Shown here: positions 34,701 through 46,667 of the stretch, in pieces
Numbering within the stretch: the first letter of the stretch is position 1
Layout of the letters: each line of letters opens with the position of its first letter
DNA from: Anolis sagrei
Taxonomy: Eukaryota; Chordata; Lepidosauria; Squamata; Anolidae
Assembly (NCBI RefSeq): GCF_037176765.1
Contig: NC_090022.1
Coordinates: forward strand, 233,675,117-233,739,116
Direction of reading: 5' to 3'
DNA: 64,000 nt
Translations under genes and position numbers: made by a program
The notes under the pieces: model-generated
What the model was told of the DNA's origin: nothing
What the model saw: the letters and a program-made list of their open reading frames with translations, nothing else
Databases searched by the model: none

Positions 34701-35664
34701 TGTCAGTGTAGAACTGGGATAAGTGTCAGTGTAGAACTGCCCTAGGAAGTGATGAATCTGAAGTGTTATTTAATATGTATATCAAAGTCCTATTAAGGAT
34801 GGACAAACACATTTGAAATGAAATAAGGAATTTTAACTACTATGAGAAAGCCAGGCATCATCATTTTTCTATATATATATATTTTAAAAATTAAGTATAC
34901 CTTGTATTTCCAAAGACATGACACCTCCAATTTTAAGAAAAAATGTGGTTAGAGCTATACCTGCAAAAGGAATGCAAACTCAAAGATGTATCACACTTCC
35001 ATTGTTGGGAATATTGATGGACCTGTCCTGTCCCTTAACTTCTACTCAGGCCAATGCAAGAGGTGTGAGCTTCTGATACTTTAAATGTGGTTAAATGCTT
35101 TAACGCCACTGTAAAGATTGTTGGGCTGTTGCCTTCTTGGGGAGAGAAAAAGCCTCCAAAACAGAGAATATCCCACCCAGGCTTTTCTTCAAACTGCATG
35201 TATAGCACAGATGAAGAAACCTTCACGTTACTCCATGAAGCCCGCTTCAATATTACCAAGAATAAGGCAGTAAAGGAGAAGCCCTTCAAAACATCTGGAG
35301 GGTCAAAGCTTCCTCACCCCAATTAACAGAAAAAATAGTGTTGTTTTCCTTTCCCCATGTTTTTTCTTGGCTTTTTTTTTCTCCATCTACCTCCATCTAC
35401 TGCAGCACGCATGCAATCTTATTGTCATTTTTTCTCATTGTCGTTTTCCCATTTATCAGTCAGCATCACTCTCTGTGTGTGTCCTTTTAAAATGCTTAAC
35501 TTAAAATCTTCAGAGTGTTACAGAAAAAGTCACTACATGGAGTTGCCTAGAGGCCCTGTAAAAAAATCTCCTAAACTGCCACCATAGACAGATTTTGATA
35601 ATTGTACAGAAAGAGTTTTCTAAAATGCTGCTCTGCAGCAAAGCCTTCATTCAGTTCTCATAGT
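34701..35664. other. Non-coding stretch, nothing recognised
   Basis: Includes a short (TA)n near 34869. No exon or transposon recognised. Confidence 0.4.
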
Positions 35665-36098
35665 TCTATAACATTGAGCCATGGCAGTTAAAGTGATGTC
35701 AAACTGCATTAATTCTACAGTGTAGATCAGAGGTCCTCAAACTAAGTCCTGGGTCCGGATAAGGCCCTCCAAGGTCATTTACCCGGCCCTCGCTCAGGGT
35801 CAACCTAAGCCTGTAACGACTCAAAAGCACACAACAACAATCCTATCCCATCAGCCAAAAGGAGGCCCACACTTCCCATTGAAATGCTAATAAATTTATA
35901 TTTGTTAAAATTGTTCTTCATTTTAATTATTGTATTGTTTTTAAGTGTTTTTTGCACTACAAATTAGATATGTGCAGTGTACATAGGAATTCATTCATAT
36001 TTTTTTCAAATTATAATCCGGCCCTCCAACAGTTTGAGGGATTGTTACCTGGCCCTCTGTTTAAAAAGTTTGAGGACCCCTGGTGTAGATGCACCCTT
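35665..36098. mobile_element. Foldback MITE, right half, carrying a nested hAT element
   Basis: ATTGAGCCATGGCAGTTAAA, TGATGTCAAACTGCATTAAT and CTACAGTGTAGAT (to 35727), continued by GCACCCTT after 36090, form the right end of the MITE family also seen whole at 50563-50775. The left half is missing. The interruption at 35728-36082 is a separate element. Confidence 0.7.
35728..36082. mobile_element. hAT MITE (OposCharlie/OC1-like ends) with perfect 8-bp TSD
   Basis: A 355-bp element with ends CAGAGGTCCTCAAACT and, reversed, CAGGGGTCCTCAAACTTTTT. Inside are GGCCCTCC-type subterminal blocks near both ends and an AT-rich middle. The target duplication GTGTAGAT is exact at 35720-35727 and 36083-36090. 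The ends resemble the OposCharlie-type hAT elements reported in several tetrapods; that family name is from memory and needs a library match. Confidence 0.8.
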
Positions 36099-36951
36099 AA
36101 AGAGCAAGCTTTCCCCTTAGTTCTCCTTCTCTCATCTTTGTTTTTCTGACTATTATGACCCTGTTTCACTTTGCGCCTCTCAGTTTTCTGTTCCCTAGAG
36201 ATTTCTGACTAATTGCTGGTTTTATCTTATTGTTGCTCACAAATCTATTTGGTCTCCTTTTTGTAACAGACCAAATATTTGACTGCCATAATTGCTCACT
36301 TTTTGCTCCATTACTCCTTCCCCTGCTTTGGTGGGTTATTTCCTGCCATTGTGCAACATGATTTGTAGTTAAAGACTCTAACATATGTTGTTTGGAATAC
36401 GCTAGTACATTGTTGCACACACATAGGTGAGGACACATGGAAATACTTTCAATATGTGGCGGAAAGCAATAGAAATCATGCAAAAATTAAATTTAATAAT
36501 AATGTTTAATGTTTTAGGGCACTTGAGGCAGTCAAAGTACTTTATATGCATTATTCAATTGTCATTTTCCCTTCCTGTAATCAATATTTTTAAGGAACTC
36601 CATGTGGTAGGGGTCTTTGAATATGCAACTAATGTACTTTTTACATTAGAGCTTTGAATAGGCAACTAATGTACTATTAAAAATAGATGTCATTTTGAAT
36701 TGCTTTTCATTTAGATGCATATTTAATATTATGTTGTGTTTCAATGCTATAATTTTGTGTATTTTTTTTACTTGTACTGTATTTCTTTCAGACTCATCTA
36801 AAGCATGAGTTCTTACAATATAACTCTCTCAATTTTGCTGTCATCTCTATTAAGTTCATTGTTTCTAGGGGCTGTAACAGCAATTTCTTGGATTTGCTCT
36901 AGGGCTCTTTCAGAGTTGTTGTTTTTTTTAAAAAAAACTGGGTCATGGTTT
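36099..36951. other. Non-coding stretch, nothing recognised
   Basis: No feature recognised. A short direct repeat (GGCAACTAATGTACTTTT and GGCAACTAATGTACTATT) lies near 36625 and 36661. Confidence 0.4.
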
Positions 36952-37053
36952 TTCTAAGCAGCAGAGGAAGACAAAGGCAAATATTCTCTGAACAAATCTT
37001 GACAAGAAAACCCATGATAGCTATGTCAGGCAAGACTTGAAGGCACACAGCAA
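36952..37053 (+). mobile_element. CORE/MIR-like SINE 3' fragment
   Basis: GAGGAAGACAAAGGCAAATA, TCTTGACAAGAAAACCCATG, then GACTTGAAGGCACACAGCAA follow the 3' part of the 13875 family. Confidence 0.65.
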
Positions 37054-37620
37054 CAACATGATTTACCAAGGTAGTATGGTTTGAAAGGCAAATATACTTT
37101 TCCCTGGGTTTTTTAAAATACCATAACATTATTGGGTAATACAGTACAATCCTTGTACCCATCGAACCAGTACTTTTGGTTTCGCCTACCTCAATCTGAC
37201 AAAATATGTCCTCTCTAAGAATTTTCTAGGTATTCTAGAATGACTTCTGGTGGAAGTCCTTCTTATCAATATAGTTCATTATTATCCCCCCCCCTTTTTT
37301 TTTTGTATCCATGGTAAATTAAGGAGCATGTTCCCTATGCATATGACATCATATTGTGTCATTTCACAGACAAACTATTGTACTATAACTAGTTTGTTTA
37401 GGTAGTTCTATGATTTGAATGGTAAGCTATTTTTCCTCTGTGCTTTTTATTATATATATTTATTAAAAGCATTATATGGGTTTGTAGTAGAAAGTACTAT
37501 TCCACCGACACACTACAGTACTTAGAACTCAAGTAAGAGAGAGAGAAAGAGAAAAGTGGAGAACAGATTTGCAAGAGGAACAATCTGGAATGATAGAAAT
37601 GATTTGTGTGCGTGTGTGTG
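37054..37620. other. Non-coding stretch with a possible Tigger-like end
   Basis: CAGTACAATCCTTGTACCCA near 37143 resembles the left end of the Tigger-like MITE at 21502, but no right end is clear. T and C homopolymers lie near 37287. Nothing coding. Confidence 0.35.
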
Positions 37621-37872
37621 TGTCAGGAGTGACTTGAAAAACTGCAAGTCGCTTCTGGTCTGAAATAATTGGCCGTCTTCAAGGACGTTGTCCAGGTGAT
37701 GCCTGGATGTTTGATGTTTTTACCATCCTGTAGGAGGCTTCTCTCATGTCCCCGCATGGGGAGCTAGAGCTGAGATGGGAGGTCACCCACTTCCCGGATT
37801 CAAACTGCCAACCTGTCTGTCAGCAATCCTGCCAGCACAAGGGTTTAACCCATTGCGCTAATGGGGGCTCCT
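37621..37872 (-). mobile_element. tRNA-derived SINE (Anolis SINE2-like)
   Basis: On the minus strand it starts near 37872 with GGAGCCCCCATTAGCGCAAT, has a B-box-like region, then GGGGACATGAGAGAAGCCTC and CAGGATGGTAAAAACATC, and ends TTTTTCAAGTCACTCCTGAC with a (AC)n tail. It is a second copy of the 11859 family and retains the middle segment (AACGTCCTTGAAGACGGCCA) that 11859 partly lacks. Confidence 0.8.
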
Positions 37873-39934
37873 ACAAAAATTATGTTTGTACACCTTTTAT
37901 TATTATAGTATTATTACCCTTATATTGCACTTGAGTCTTGGGGATACAGATGAAAAGTGAGTAGCCTTGCTGTTGCTACCTAATGTGTTAACAACAGGGG
38001 ACAATCTATATGATCATTACATCTTGGATAGCACCATAACTTCAGTGTTGCATAGTGTATTTCGTGCAGATCACCTCAAACTCCACTTCCTGGTAAGCAG
38101 CCACTGGGATTAACAGGGATCTATTCTCCTGTCAATCAAGCAGCTCTCTGAGATTCCCAACCCCTCCCATGAGGGATCTCTAGCACAACAGGCAGAAAAA
38201 GAACCCCTATCGCAAATCCCCTGCACACTGGAGATTGTTTGCAAAGGAGTGGAAATGCCAGCCAGCCGCTTCTAACTTGATAGGGGAACAGATCTCCAAC
38301 AGTCCAACAAGTGGGCTTTGGGAGGCTTTCATGGTCATTATTTACTCCCTAAACTAGCGGGTACTCCAGGATCATAAATACACAGCAGTTATGAATGCAT
38401 AACTATGGGTTACGTATTCATAACTGCTCAAAAATATTCTGACCCAGCTCTCTAAGCTTTTTTAAAAAATATAGTATTTCTTTTTTGTTGCTTGTTAAGC
38501 TAGCTAAGAATCCACCAGTGAAATACTGAAAAATTCCCATCACTGCAGAAATCCAATATCTTTTTCCACCTTTTAAAGTCAGAACAGAAAACAAACACAA
38601 CCAGCTTTCATAAGATACTATATGATGCACTGCAGTAAGAACTGTATAACATTGCCAGCTAGTGGCAAATTCATTGCACGACACATTTGTTCATTGCAAG
38701 CAGTTTCAAAAGCTTTCCTTTTAATGTAACTCAAATAACTGGAGAGGACGGCATTTGCAGCTTTTGAAATAATTCTCTTTAGTTGTCTTATCATAGACAG
38801 CCATGTTAAACAGAAGCATCAAATGCAAATGTTAAAGTTTAGATATCCAGGCTTCACTTTTTCAAATATACAAGTGTATTTCAGAATCATATAAGCCACC
38901 TCATTGGATAGAATTCAAAAGGATGAATTGTCCTTTGATTATCATTCTTTATTCCATTTTGAGCAGACCCCTTCTACACTCTTAAATTATAGACAACAGA
39001 TAATTTAATTGCAGTGGCAGCTGTTAAGAAACCATATTCTTTCCCATGCCTTTTTCTTGACTCCAACTTTTCACAGCTTGGTATCTTGCCATGTCCTTGA
39101 AGCACTTCTCCTGTCTTTTGTTTTGAGTTTCTCAAGGTTAATTAGAGGTCTGCCTATCACAGAAAGAATAACTTCATCTAATGGGAAACAACACAAAAGC
39201 CAAAATGATAGACTCTTTTGGCCAAGCTTGTTAACTGAACTGCCATTGGGCTTTGCTAGAAAATTGGGGTGAGTGTCTTAGTTCCTTTGTCCTTACAACA
39301 CCATCCAGTTTTCCCCATGACTTATGTTTTTCTATTTTGGTGTAGCCATAGGGCAGTTGGCAGAAAAAAAGTCAAGGTAAACATTAATAGTTCAAATAGA
39401 CATTCAATCACAATCATGTTAAAAGGAGGGAAATTTAAGTAATGTATGTGCCTGTCAACTTATGCAACCCTATGTATTTCATTGGGTTTTCTAGGGCAAA
39501 TAAACATTTGCTAAATTGATATTTTAAATTTAAGTTAAACACAGTCACTAAAAGCTTTACCAGGGATGACACTGAAAAATTGCATCCATGCTCTTATTCT
39601 AGTTTCTTCCCTATCATGAGCTTGGAAGAGAAGCAAAGAGCTGCATGACATTTTGGAAATTAATTTTTTACCCCACCAGAAACCTTCTCTTGCTTTCCCT
39701 CTCCTTTCTCCCAAGCTCCGGAACCCCCTTCCTGTTGAGGTTCACCTTGCTATTCTTCTGTAGTTAAGTGAAGACTTCTTTTGCTTTGACAGACCATTGT
39801 TAACTGATTTTCTTAGGGATGGCGGGACCTTTAGAATGTAGAGCTCACCTTGATTTTGGGATGGAGGGACTTAGGGATAGCGGGACTTTTAGAATGCACT
39901 GTATATATTAAAGAGCACACCTTGATTTTGCCAC
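37873..39934. other. Non-coding stretch, nothing recognised
   Basis: No exon or clear transposon. The part around 38690-38900 is repeat-free, with an octamer-like ATGCAAAT near 38825; no function is claimed. Confidence 0.4.
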
Positions 39935-40065
39935 TTTATATAGGGATACAATTTTACTCTGCCATTGTATATATTGGGATTTGAACATCCACGGATTTTG
40001 GTATCCACAAGCGAGCAAGGATGCCCTGGAAACAAACCCCAGTGGATGCCAAGGGCCTACTTTAC
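39935..40065. mobile_element. Tigger/pogo-like DNA transposon fragment
   Basis: TTGTATATATTGGGATTTGA, CCACGGATTTTGGTATCCAC and GTGGATGCCAAGGGCCTACT followed by TTACTG match 62505-62640 in order. The right end CAGTAAAGTAGGCCCTTGG (reversed) fits a pogo-type terminal repeat. Confidence 0.5.
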
Positions 40066-41263
40066 TGTTCATTTGGACTCTTTAATAATCATGTTTTTAA
40101 TTCTAATGTTTAATTCTATTTTTTCACTTACATGGCATGTAGATTATTTTAGCTGCATCTTTTCATTTTTGTAAGATTCCTTTGTCCTGAACTACAGTAT
40201 GATCAAGGCAATCGTGAACATGTGAATGTCTCAGTATGCCGCTTTGGAAGCTTTAGGTCAATGGAAATACAGGGCAGAGGTGGCAGTAGTGGTTGTTTGC
40301 CTAGTTTTATAAAGTATGTCTTTAATAACATCTGAATAGGCCTAAGAAGCCCTTGCTCTTTCTGTGTTCTTGAAGCAGCTTCTATGCCAGATAAGGCATT
40401 GTGAAAAGGTTTAGAGGTTAAAATATGAGAAAATCCAGGCTTCTATATTCTCTGTGTTGAAATGTTTCCAGCAAAATCTCATGGGTGCATAAGGTTGTCA
40501 GTGTGTTTGTGAAGGATTGTAACATTCCTATTATTACGGAGGAATGGTCATGGGAGAAAATCCATGCTGTACTTGTACATCCATCTACACTCCCTAACAC
40601 GTTGTTAAGTCTGACTTTGCCTCAGGCGTTGACCTTCAAGTGTTGAGTTAAAACATGAATCGTGGGTATTAACATCTAAGAAGGGCTCCTTCATTTCTTT
40701 GAAGAAAGAACACACGCATACAGCAGAGTTTTGTGTCTGCATAACAATGCCCTATGCTTCAACATGGCATGTCGGTCCCCAAAGATTGCTTTGTTACGGA
40801 AAAAAAAAGCCTAAGCAGGGGGTGGCCTTTGTAAAGCAAACATTAAACATTGGCAGCAAAGCTTGCTGATATTAAAATGTGTTGAACCACAAGGTGCCCA
40901 AGATACTGATTGCGATCTAGTCTGGATTGACAGGCTGTGGTAAGTCTTTGAATTCTTACATTTCCAATTTGTGTCTTACTCTATATCCACCCCATTCGGT
41001 TTCTGTAAAGATTAATTTTGTCTTGTAGTGTCTTAGCTTAAATCATGATAAACTAATAGCCAGCTCTATTCGAATTTGGATTTGATTGCCGGAATGCTTG
41101 TACTCACAATACACATGAACAAGAGGGAGGTAGGGAGAATCTAGGAATAACCCTTATCCTGGTAGAAGCATAATATCAAGGGGGCTGAATTCTGGAGAGA
41201 AGGTGGTTAAAGCCCAAAAGAAACCCCATGAAGACTGAGTTCTTGTGGAATGCAGCTTAATAG
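40066..41263. other. Non-coding stretch, nothing recognised
   Basis: No exon or repeat recognised. Confidence 0.4.
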
Positions 41264-41307
41264 ATGGATGGATGGATGGATGGATGGATGGATGGATGGA
41301 TGGATGG
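41264..41307 (+). repeat. (GATG)n microsatellite
   Basis: About eleven uninterrupted GATG units. Confidence 0.95.
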
Positions 41308-41439
41308 TGAGGAGGGCAGATTGAGGATTGATAACTGCATGGAAAAGAATAAAACTATATGCCTGGAAATTTTGAGTATTTATTTATAACACCTTTCCTT
41401 CAATGAGCTAAAAATGAGCAGCAGCATAGTGTTTGCAAC

Positions 41440-41995
41440 TTCTACATTTATTTACTTACCATATTTATACCTCACCCTTCTCATCCCGGAGAGGACTCAA
41501 GACAGCCTTACTACAGGCAGCAATTCAATGCCATAAACACATATATTTTAAAAAAAGAAACAATTACTATTAAAACCAAACAATTAAAACATACATTATT
41601 AAACATCAATTAAAACATATTATTAAATATCAATTAAAATCATGCCACCCAAATCATAATCCAGGGCCGTTCCATTTGTCAATTACATTGATTCATGATT
41701 ACTTATTGCACAGCTTCAATTACTTATCAAAAGCTTGGTCTCAAAGCCACATCTTAAGTGTTTTTCTGAAGGCCAGAAGAGAAGTAGATGATCTCATTTC
41801 ATTAGGGAGGGAGTTCCATAGGCAAGGGGCCACGGCTGAGAAAGCCCTGTGCAGTCACGCCTGCAAAGGAGGTAGGACCGAGAGCAAGACCTCCCCAGAT
41901 GATCTTAACCTCCTGGTTGACAGAGGGAGATACGTTCAGATAGATAATCTAGGTCGGAACTGTTTAGGGATTAATAAAGTAAAGCCAGCACTTTG
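41440..41995 (-). mobile_element. L2/CR1-superfamily LINE 3' end
   Basis: On the minus strand it encodes FSAVAPCLWNSLPNEMRSST, then LLAFRKTLKMWL, the closing motif of L2/CR1-type ORF2 proteins (Leu-Trp-Asn-Ser-Leu-Pro). A 3' UTR with repeated TTTTAATTG-type blocks follows and ends in CTCCGGGATGAGAAGGGTGA and TAAATATGGTAAGTAAATAA. It is 5'-truncated and has lost frame, so it is old. Confidence 0.7.
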
Positions 41996-42059
41996 AATGG
42001 TGCCCAGTAGCAGACTGGCAGCAAGTGAAGCTAGTGTAACAGGGGATTGTGTGCGCCCT

Positions 42060-42180
42060 GTACATTTATTATTTATTTATGATATTTCTACCTCACCTTT
42101 TTCAACCCTGGAGGGGACTCAAGGTGGCTTCACACTTAGGCAACTATTCAATGCCTTAAAACAATGTACAATTAAAATGT
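42060..42180 (-). mobile_element. LINE 3' tail, second copy
   Basis: ATTTATTTATGATATTTCTA, CTTTTTCAACCCTGGAGGGG and ACTCAAGGTGGCTTCACAC repeat the 3' terminal 110 bp of the element at 41440, in the same orientation. Confidence 0.65.
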
Positions 42181-43334
42181 TGTCCTGAGAACAGGAAATG
42201 GGGGGAATGAAGAGTCCAGCCCTTAATTAAATACAATTAAATGAAAGTGATGAACAACAAAATTATTTTCATCACCCTGCAGATTTTCTTACCCAAAGAA
42301 TTAGTGTTGAAACGTATCAGTTTTTGTTCCTCTCTTAGGGTTGAACAGTTACAGTGTTTAAGCTTCAAATCTCTTTCTGAATAATAGTTCCAGTGGAATA
42401 ATTTGTCCTAAGAAACCCATGTGAGAAACAGTAAATTTAAAAATGAGAAAGTGAAGGAGATGGACTACTCCCAAGTTCTGAAACTTTCTCATCTTTCCAC
42501 CAGACGCGACAGCAAGAGTGGTGGGACAGAGAGAAGGGCTTCCTCTTCAGCCATCACCCTTCATATGGCAGATAATTGAAGTAGATTCCACTCCTATTTA
42601 TACTCTAGTTTAATAATGCAAGAATAATGTATGGACCTCTACTTGTCTGAGTCCCAAAATTTGTTCAGAATCAAAATAAACCTTCACAGCATTGCACATT
42701 CAGTTCTAACTTCGTAGTTCCCTCTCAATCCACAAAAAAACTTGGATGACATTAAAATGGGGAGAAAATAAAAGCCAGGTAAGAAATAAGTGTCTTGGAG
42801 AGTACTTCGCGTTATAAACAGTACAACTAAAAGTGGTGTTGGTGGTATGTATATTGTAGGAACACTATCTTAAAAATCAGATTCCAGTGTTTGAAGAAAA
42901 TTAACTGCAAAGAGGAATTTTTGCATCAAACCAAAGGCAAGAAACATACTAAGTCATGTGAAGTTAGATCAGAATGAGACAAGTGCACTGCCTGACTCTG
43001 CATCTCATGATAGTTATTAATATCAATAGAACATCTTCAAAGATCCAAATTCTGAAACATTTCCTTGAAGTCTTCAAAGCACAGTTGGGTCTGAATCTTG
43101 TTGAGGCAGTGTGACTCTCTTACTTTCATTTTCGTCAAAATTTAACTTTCATCTGAAGTACTACCAAGAGAAGCAGAAGTGAAATCAGATGAAAGTTGAA
43201 TGGGATACAATGAAGAATTAGATTTGGCAGACCCAGATTTATACCTATTTATTTACTTGCTTCTGAAATAATAGGTCTTGTCAACTTGGTATTACTGCCT
43301 TTATTTTTAGAATGTCTCCAGGAGATTGTGGAGT
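42181..43334. other. Non-coding stretch, nothing recognised
   Basis: No feature recognised. Confidence 0.4.
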
Positions 43335-43475
43335 GTCCCCTGGCCACATGACCTTGGAGGTGTCTATAGACAACGCCAGGTCTTTGGCTTAGAAATGGAG
43401 ATGAGCACACACACACCCCTTGAGAATTGGACACAACTAAACTTACTCCCAGGGGAATCCTTTATTTTTACCTAC
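43335..43475 (+). mobile_element. Sauria-type SINE, 3' half
   Basis: CCCTGGCCACATGACCTTGG, AGGTGTCTATAGACAACGCC, TTAGAAATGGAGATGAGCAC, ATTGGACACAACTAAACTTA and a TTTTTACCTACC-type tail match the 3' half of the copy at 44650. The tRNA head is absent. Confidence 0.8.
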
Positions 43476-44649
43476 CAGGAGATTGAGGAAACATAGTGCA
43501 GGTGAATCAGAAAGGTGAGATGTTCTCCTCTCTATAAGGCTTGTTTTTAGGTTAAGAGTGAATTATTTCCTCAGCTATTCATATTGTACTTTTTAGTCAT
43601 GCAGCATTCATTTTTAATGTTCATGTGTTTAGTGTCATGTTTGAAAATCAACCAAGAAATGTTTCTACACCAAAGGGCAGGATACGTGCATATAAATCAC
43701 AAAGGGCTGAAATACAGGTGCTAATATGAATACTACATTTCAAGATGGTGAAAATATGCAATATTTGGCTGCTCTAAAGCCTTGTGTATGCAACTTGGAT
43801 TTTAACCATTTTTTCTTGGCTTCAAACATGTGAATTGTTTTATTGTGGCAGTGTGGTATCAACATGATTTTCAAAACGCTACTGTCACATAGAATCAATT
43901 TCCACATGGCATTTAATTTCAATCTGGTGACTGTAGGCTTACCCTTGTGTAGGATCAAAAGATATTAAGAGACATCTGGGCCTAGGGCATCAAAAGTGAA
44001 AGCTTGTGGTAACAAATCAACAGGAATGGCTGGAGGCTTTGGTTGCTTCATGCTGTTTTAATTCTATCATGTTGTTTTAATTATATCAACTGATATTCTG
44101 AGGTCCAAGATGCGTTGAAAATTATTCACCTTGGGATCTATATTCCAGAGGAGAGACGGGGGAAGGAGAGATGCTTGAAGATATCAAAGAGTTACACTCT
44201 AAGCTCAATGACAACCTTGCAGCTCCTCATTTTGTTGGGGGGGGGGGGGAATGACCTTATGGAAGGCACAATTCCTGCCACTGAACTAGCTACAGGACTG
44301 GCGTATCTTTAATCAGTCCTGTAATTTACTATACCAAATGCTCCTTTGCACAGTTGATTTGATTAAATTAAATGGATTTAAATTACTGTAGTTAAAATCA
44401 CTAGTGAGGAAGACTATTTCATCAAAATTTTAAAAGGTAGGTACACACTAAGAAAAAAACTGAATTGCTTTCAATGTAATTTTAACTTCATAAAAAAAAG
44501 ACCCCTAAAATAGAGAGAGTACTTTATGGACACAATTTGTAGAACAGGACTGATCATATCCTCTCCCATCTCCATAAACAACTCTTAACCCATTCACATA
44601 ATATATTTAGAAACTATTATTACTATGAGTGATGACACTTTTGACTTTG
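43476..44649. other. Non-coding stretch, nothing recognised
   Basis: Contains a poly-G run near 44237-44249. No exon or transposon recognised. Confidence 0.4.
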
Positions 44650-44988
44650 GGATCGCAGTGGCGCAGCGGGTTAAACCACTAAGCTGCAGAACATGCTGAC
44701 TGGAAGGTTGATAGTTTGAATGCATTGGACAGGGATGAGCTCCTGTTGTTAACCCCAGCTTCAGCCAACTTAGAAGTTCGAAAACATGCAAATATGAGTA
44801 GATCAATAGATACTGCTTTGGCAGGAAGGTAACAGTGCTCAATGAAGTAATGCTAGCCACATGACCTAGGAGGTGTCTACAGACAATGCTGGCTCTTTGG
44901 CTTAGAAATAGAGATGAGCACCAACACCCAGGGTCAGACACAACTAGACTTAACGTCAAGGGAAAACTTATATCTTTTACCTTTTTTT
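44650..44988 (+). mobile_element. Sauria-type SINE, full length
   Basis: The head GATCGCAGTGGCGCAGCGGG has a good A-box context; a diverged B-box region follows at about 44714. The body has TAGAAGTTCGAAAACATGCA, AATATGAGTAGATCAATAGA and GCCACATGACCTAGGAGGTG, and the tail GGGTCAGACACAACTAGACT ends in (ACCTTT)-like sequence. This is the best copy of the family here. The tail shares the GTCxGAxACxACT block with the BovB 3' end at about 58540. Confidence 0.85.
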
Positions 44989-45289
44989 CTTCATGATTAT
45001 GATTTTTTAAAAACTGAACTAGGAATTACATTTGTAAAAAATTCTAATTTCATTATGTATTGAAAATCCAACATAAAAAGCATTATTTAAAAACCATTCA
45101 TTTGTATTAAACCCAAACCTATATACCGAACTCTGCAATGACTAGGGCAAGGAAAGAAAGTTCATTAGTTCCAATACATCGGTCCAACACTGAGCTAACA
45201 ATGATTTACTTCAAATTATTCAAACTTCCCTTTTGTATTGAAAGAAATGAAACATAAAATAGTAAAAACACAACTGAAACACGTATACT
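44989..45289. other. Non-coding stretch downstream of MFSD14B
   Basis: AT-rich; nothing recognised. Confidence 0.4.
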
Positions 45290-46667
45290 TTAGGTTGCAA
45301 ATTTATTATGCATTAGGAAGCTTATTAACTTAAAAACCAAACTGCATAGTACAAAAGGTTTGATATCTTTGCTTAAGGCGGAACAAGTTTCAAAATATAT
45401 ATATTTAAATTTTGGTCAGTCAATACACAATCCTTTATAAAAGCTGTATATCTGTCAACATCCTCATTACATTTATAAATACAAGATTTACACATTATCT
45501 CATCTGGAAAAAGTAAAACTTCTTACAAATATCTACATATATTTCAATACATATAAAACATTCATAAGAGTACTTTGCTAGATTTTTGTGTAATGGTCCT
45601 TTTCCACTGCAGCAAAATACATAGAAATCTGTGCAATTTCATAAAATGCCCCCAAAAATTATAGCTTGATACTGTGTAGAAACTAAACCATCTTTAAAGC
45701 CTCTTTTGGAGAAGCATTTCATAATTACAGTTCCATGAGATTCTTCAGAGATTGATATAAAGACTAAATATAGATGATAACAAATGTGTACTAGCAGTTA
45801 AGGCAGGAGTGAAATCAACAGGTTTGGAAGTGCTTCATATGGCAGATCAAAAAGTGACAGATGATGTAGTAAATACACACAAGTCAATGTAAATTGCCTC
45901 AGCATCCAGTTAATTAGTTTGTTAGAACTAGCTACATTGGGGATGCCAGCTAGTTCAGTGAGCAACTTATGCCTTCCAAAAGCAAAGAATTGTCTTTGCC
46001 CCTTTAAGATTCCAAATGGAGCCCTTTTTATACATGGTACATTAAGAGTCTTTGGACATAAGGGTTGAAAAACAAGAAAATAACCTCTATTTCAATGCCT
46101 GAAGTTCTCCTGCAATACTTCATCAATAGTTATGCAATATTTCAATTTATTTAGACAACATGATAAGAGAAAAACAGGGAAATATTGATGGAGAGATTTC
46201 ATAATAGACTTTTTCTATCAGTAACATTTATTTGTATATAGTATTTTCCCAAACCCAAGAGGGCTACGAAGGAGTACATATCCAATGAAAAGGCATAATG
46301 GAAAAAAAATTGACTACTTGCTACTTCTCGCAGGGGCTGTGATCTGTTCACAGTGAATTTAGGTGCTCAGTGTTTTCGAAGATAATGTATTCCATAATTC
46401 CGACGTTCAGTATTGGGCTTGGTAGGATTTCCAGAGATACATAAAATAACTACTTTGGACTGTTATTCAGAAAGCACAGTAAGTGGCTGAAATCTGCCTT
46501 GATTGAACATCAGTGGCCACTTACACAATGTACCTTAGGTGGGTGAAATGTGCAAAGCTTCTGATAAGTCAAAAGCTCCCTCCAGTAAAGTTACGCTCTG
46601 AATCCAGAGCTCAGTGCATGGATTTTGCTTGTTTGCAGTCAATATTAACATTAGAAAAATCTAGCTC
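45290..46667 (-). other. MFSD14B: Probable 3' UTR of MFSD14B
   Basis: Sequence following the TGA stop on the minus strand. It is AT-rich, free of recognisable transposons for about 1.4 kb, and holds AATAAA hexamers on the minus strand at 46227-46232, 46146-46151 and 45302-45307. The last is followed by T-rich sequence and would give a UTR of about 1.37 kb. The end point is inference; shorter forms are possible. Confidence 0.5.

Noticed and set aside
41676-42188. Plus-strand frames of 106 and 63 codons
   Set aside because: Antisense of an L2/CR1-type LINE 3' end whose real coding strand is minus.
44650-44725. tRNA gene at the head of the SINE
   Set aside because: Box-like sequences are present, but the segment is fused to a SINE body and does not form a complete cloverleaf by inspection. 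The same holds at 956, 11859, 13875, 17946 and 37621.
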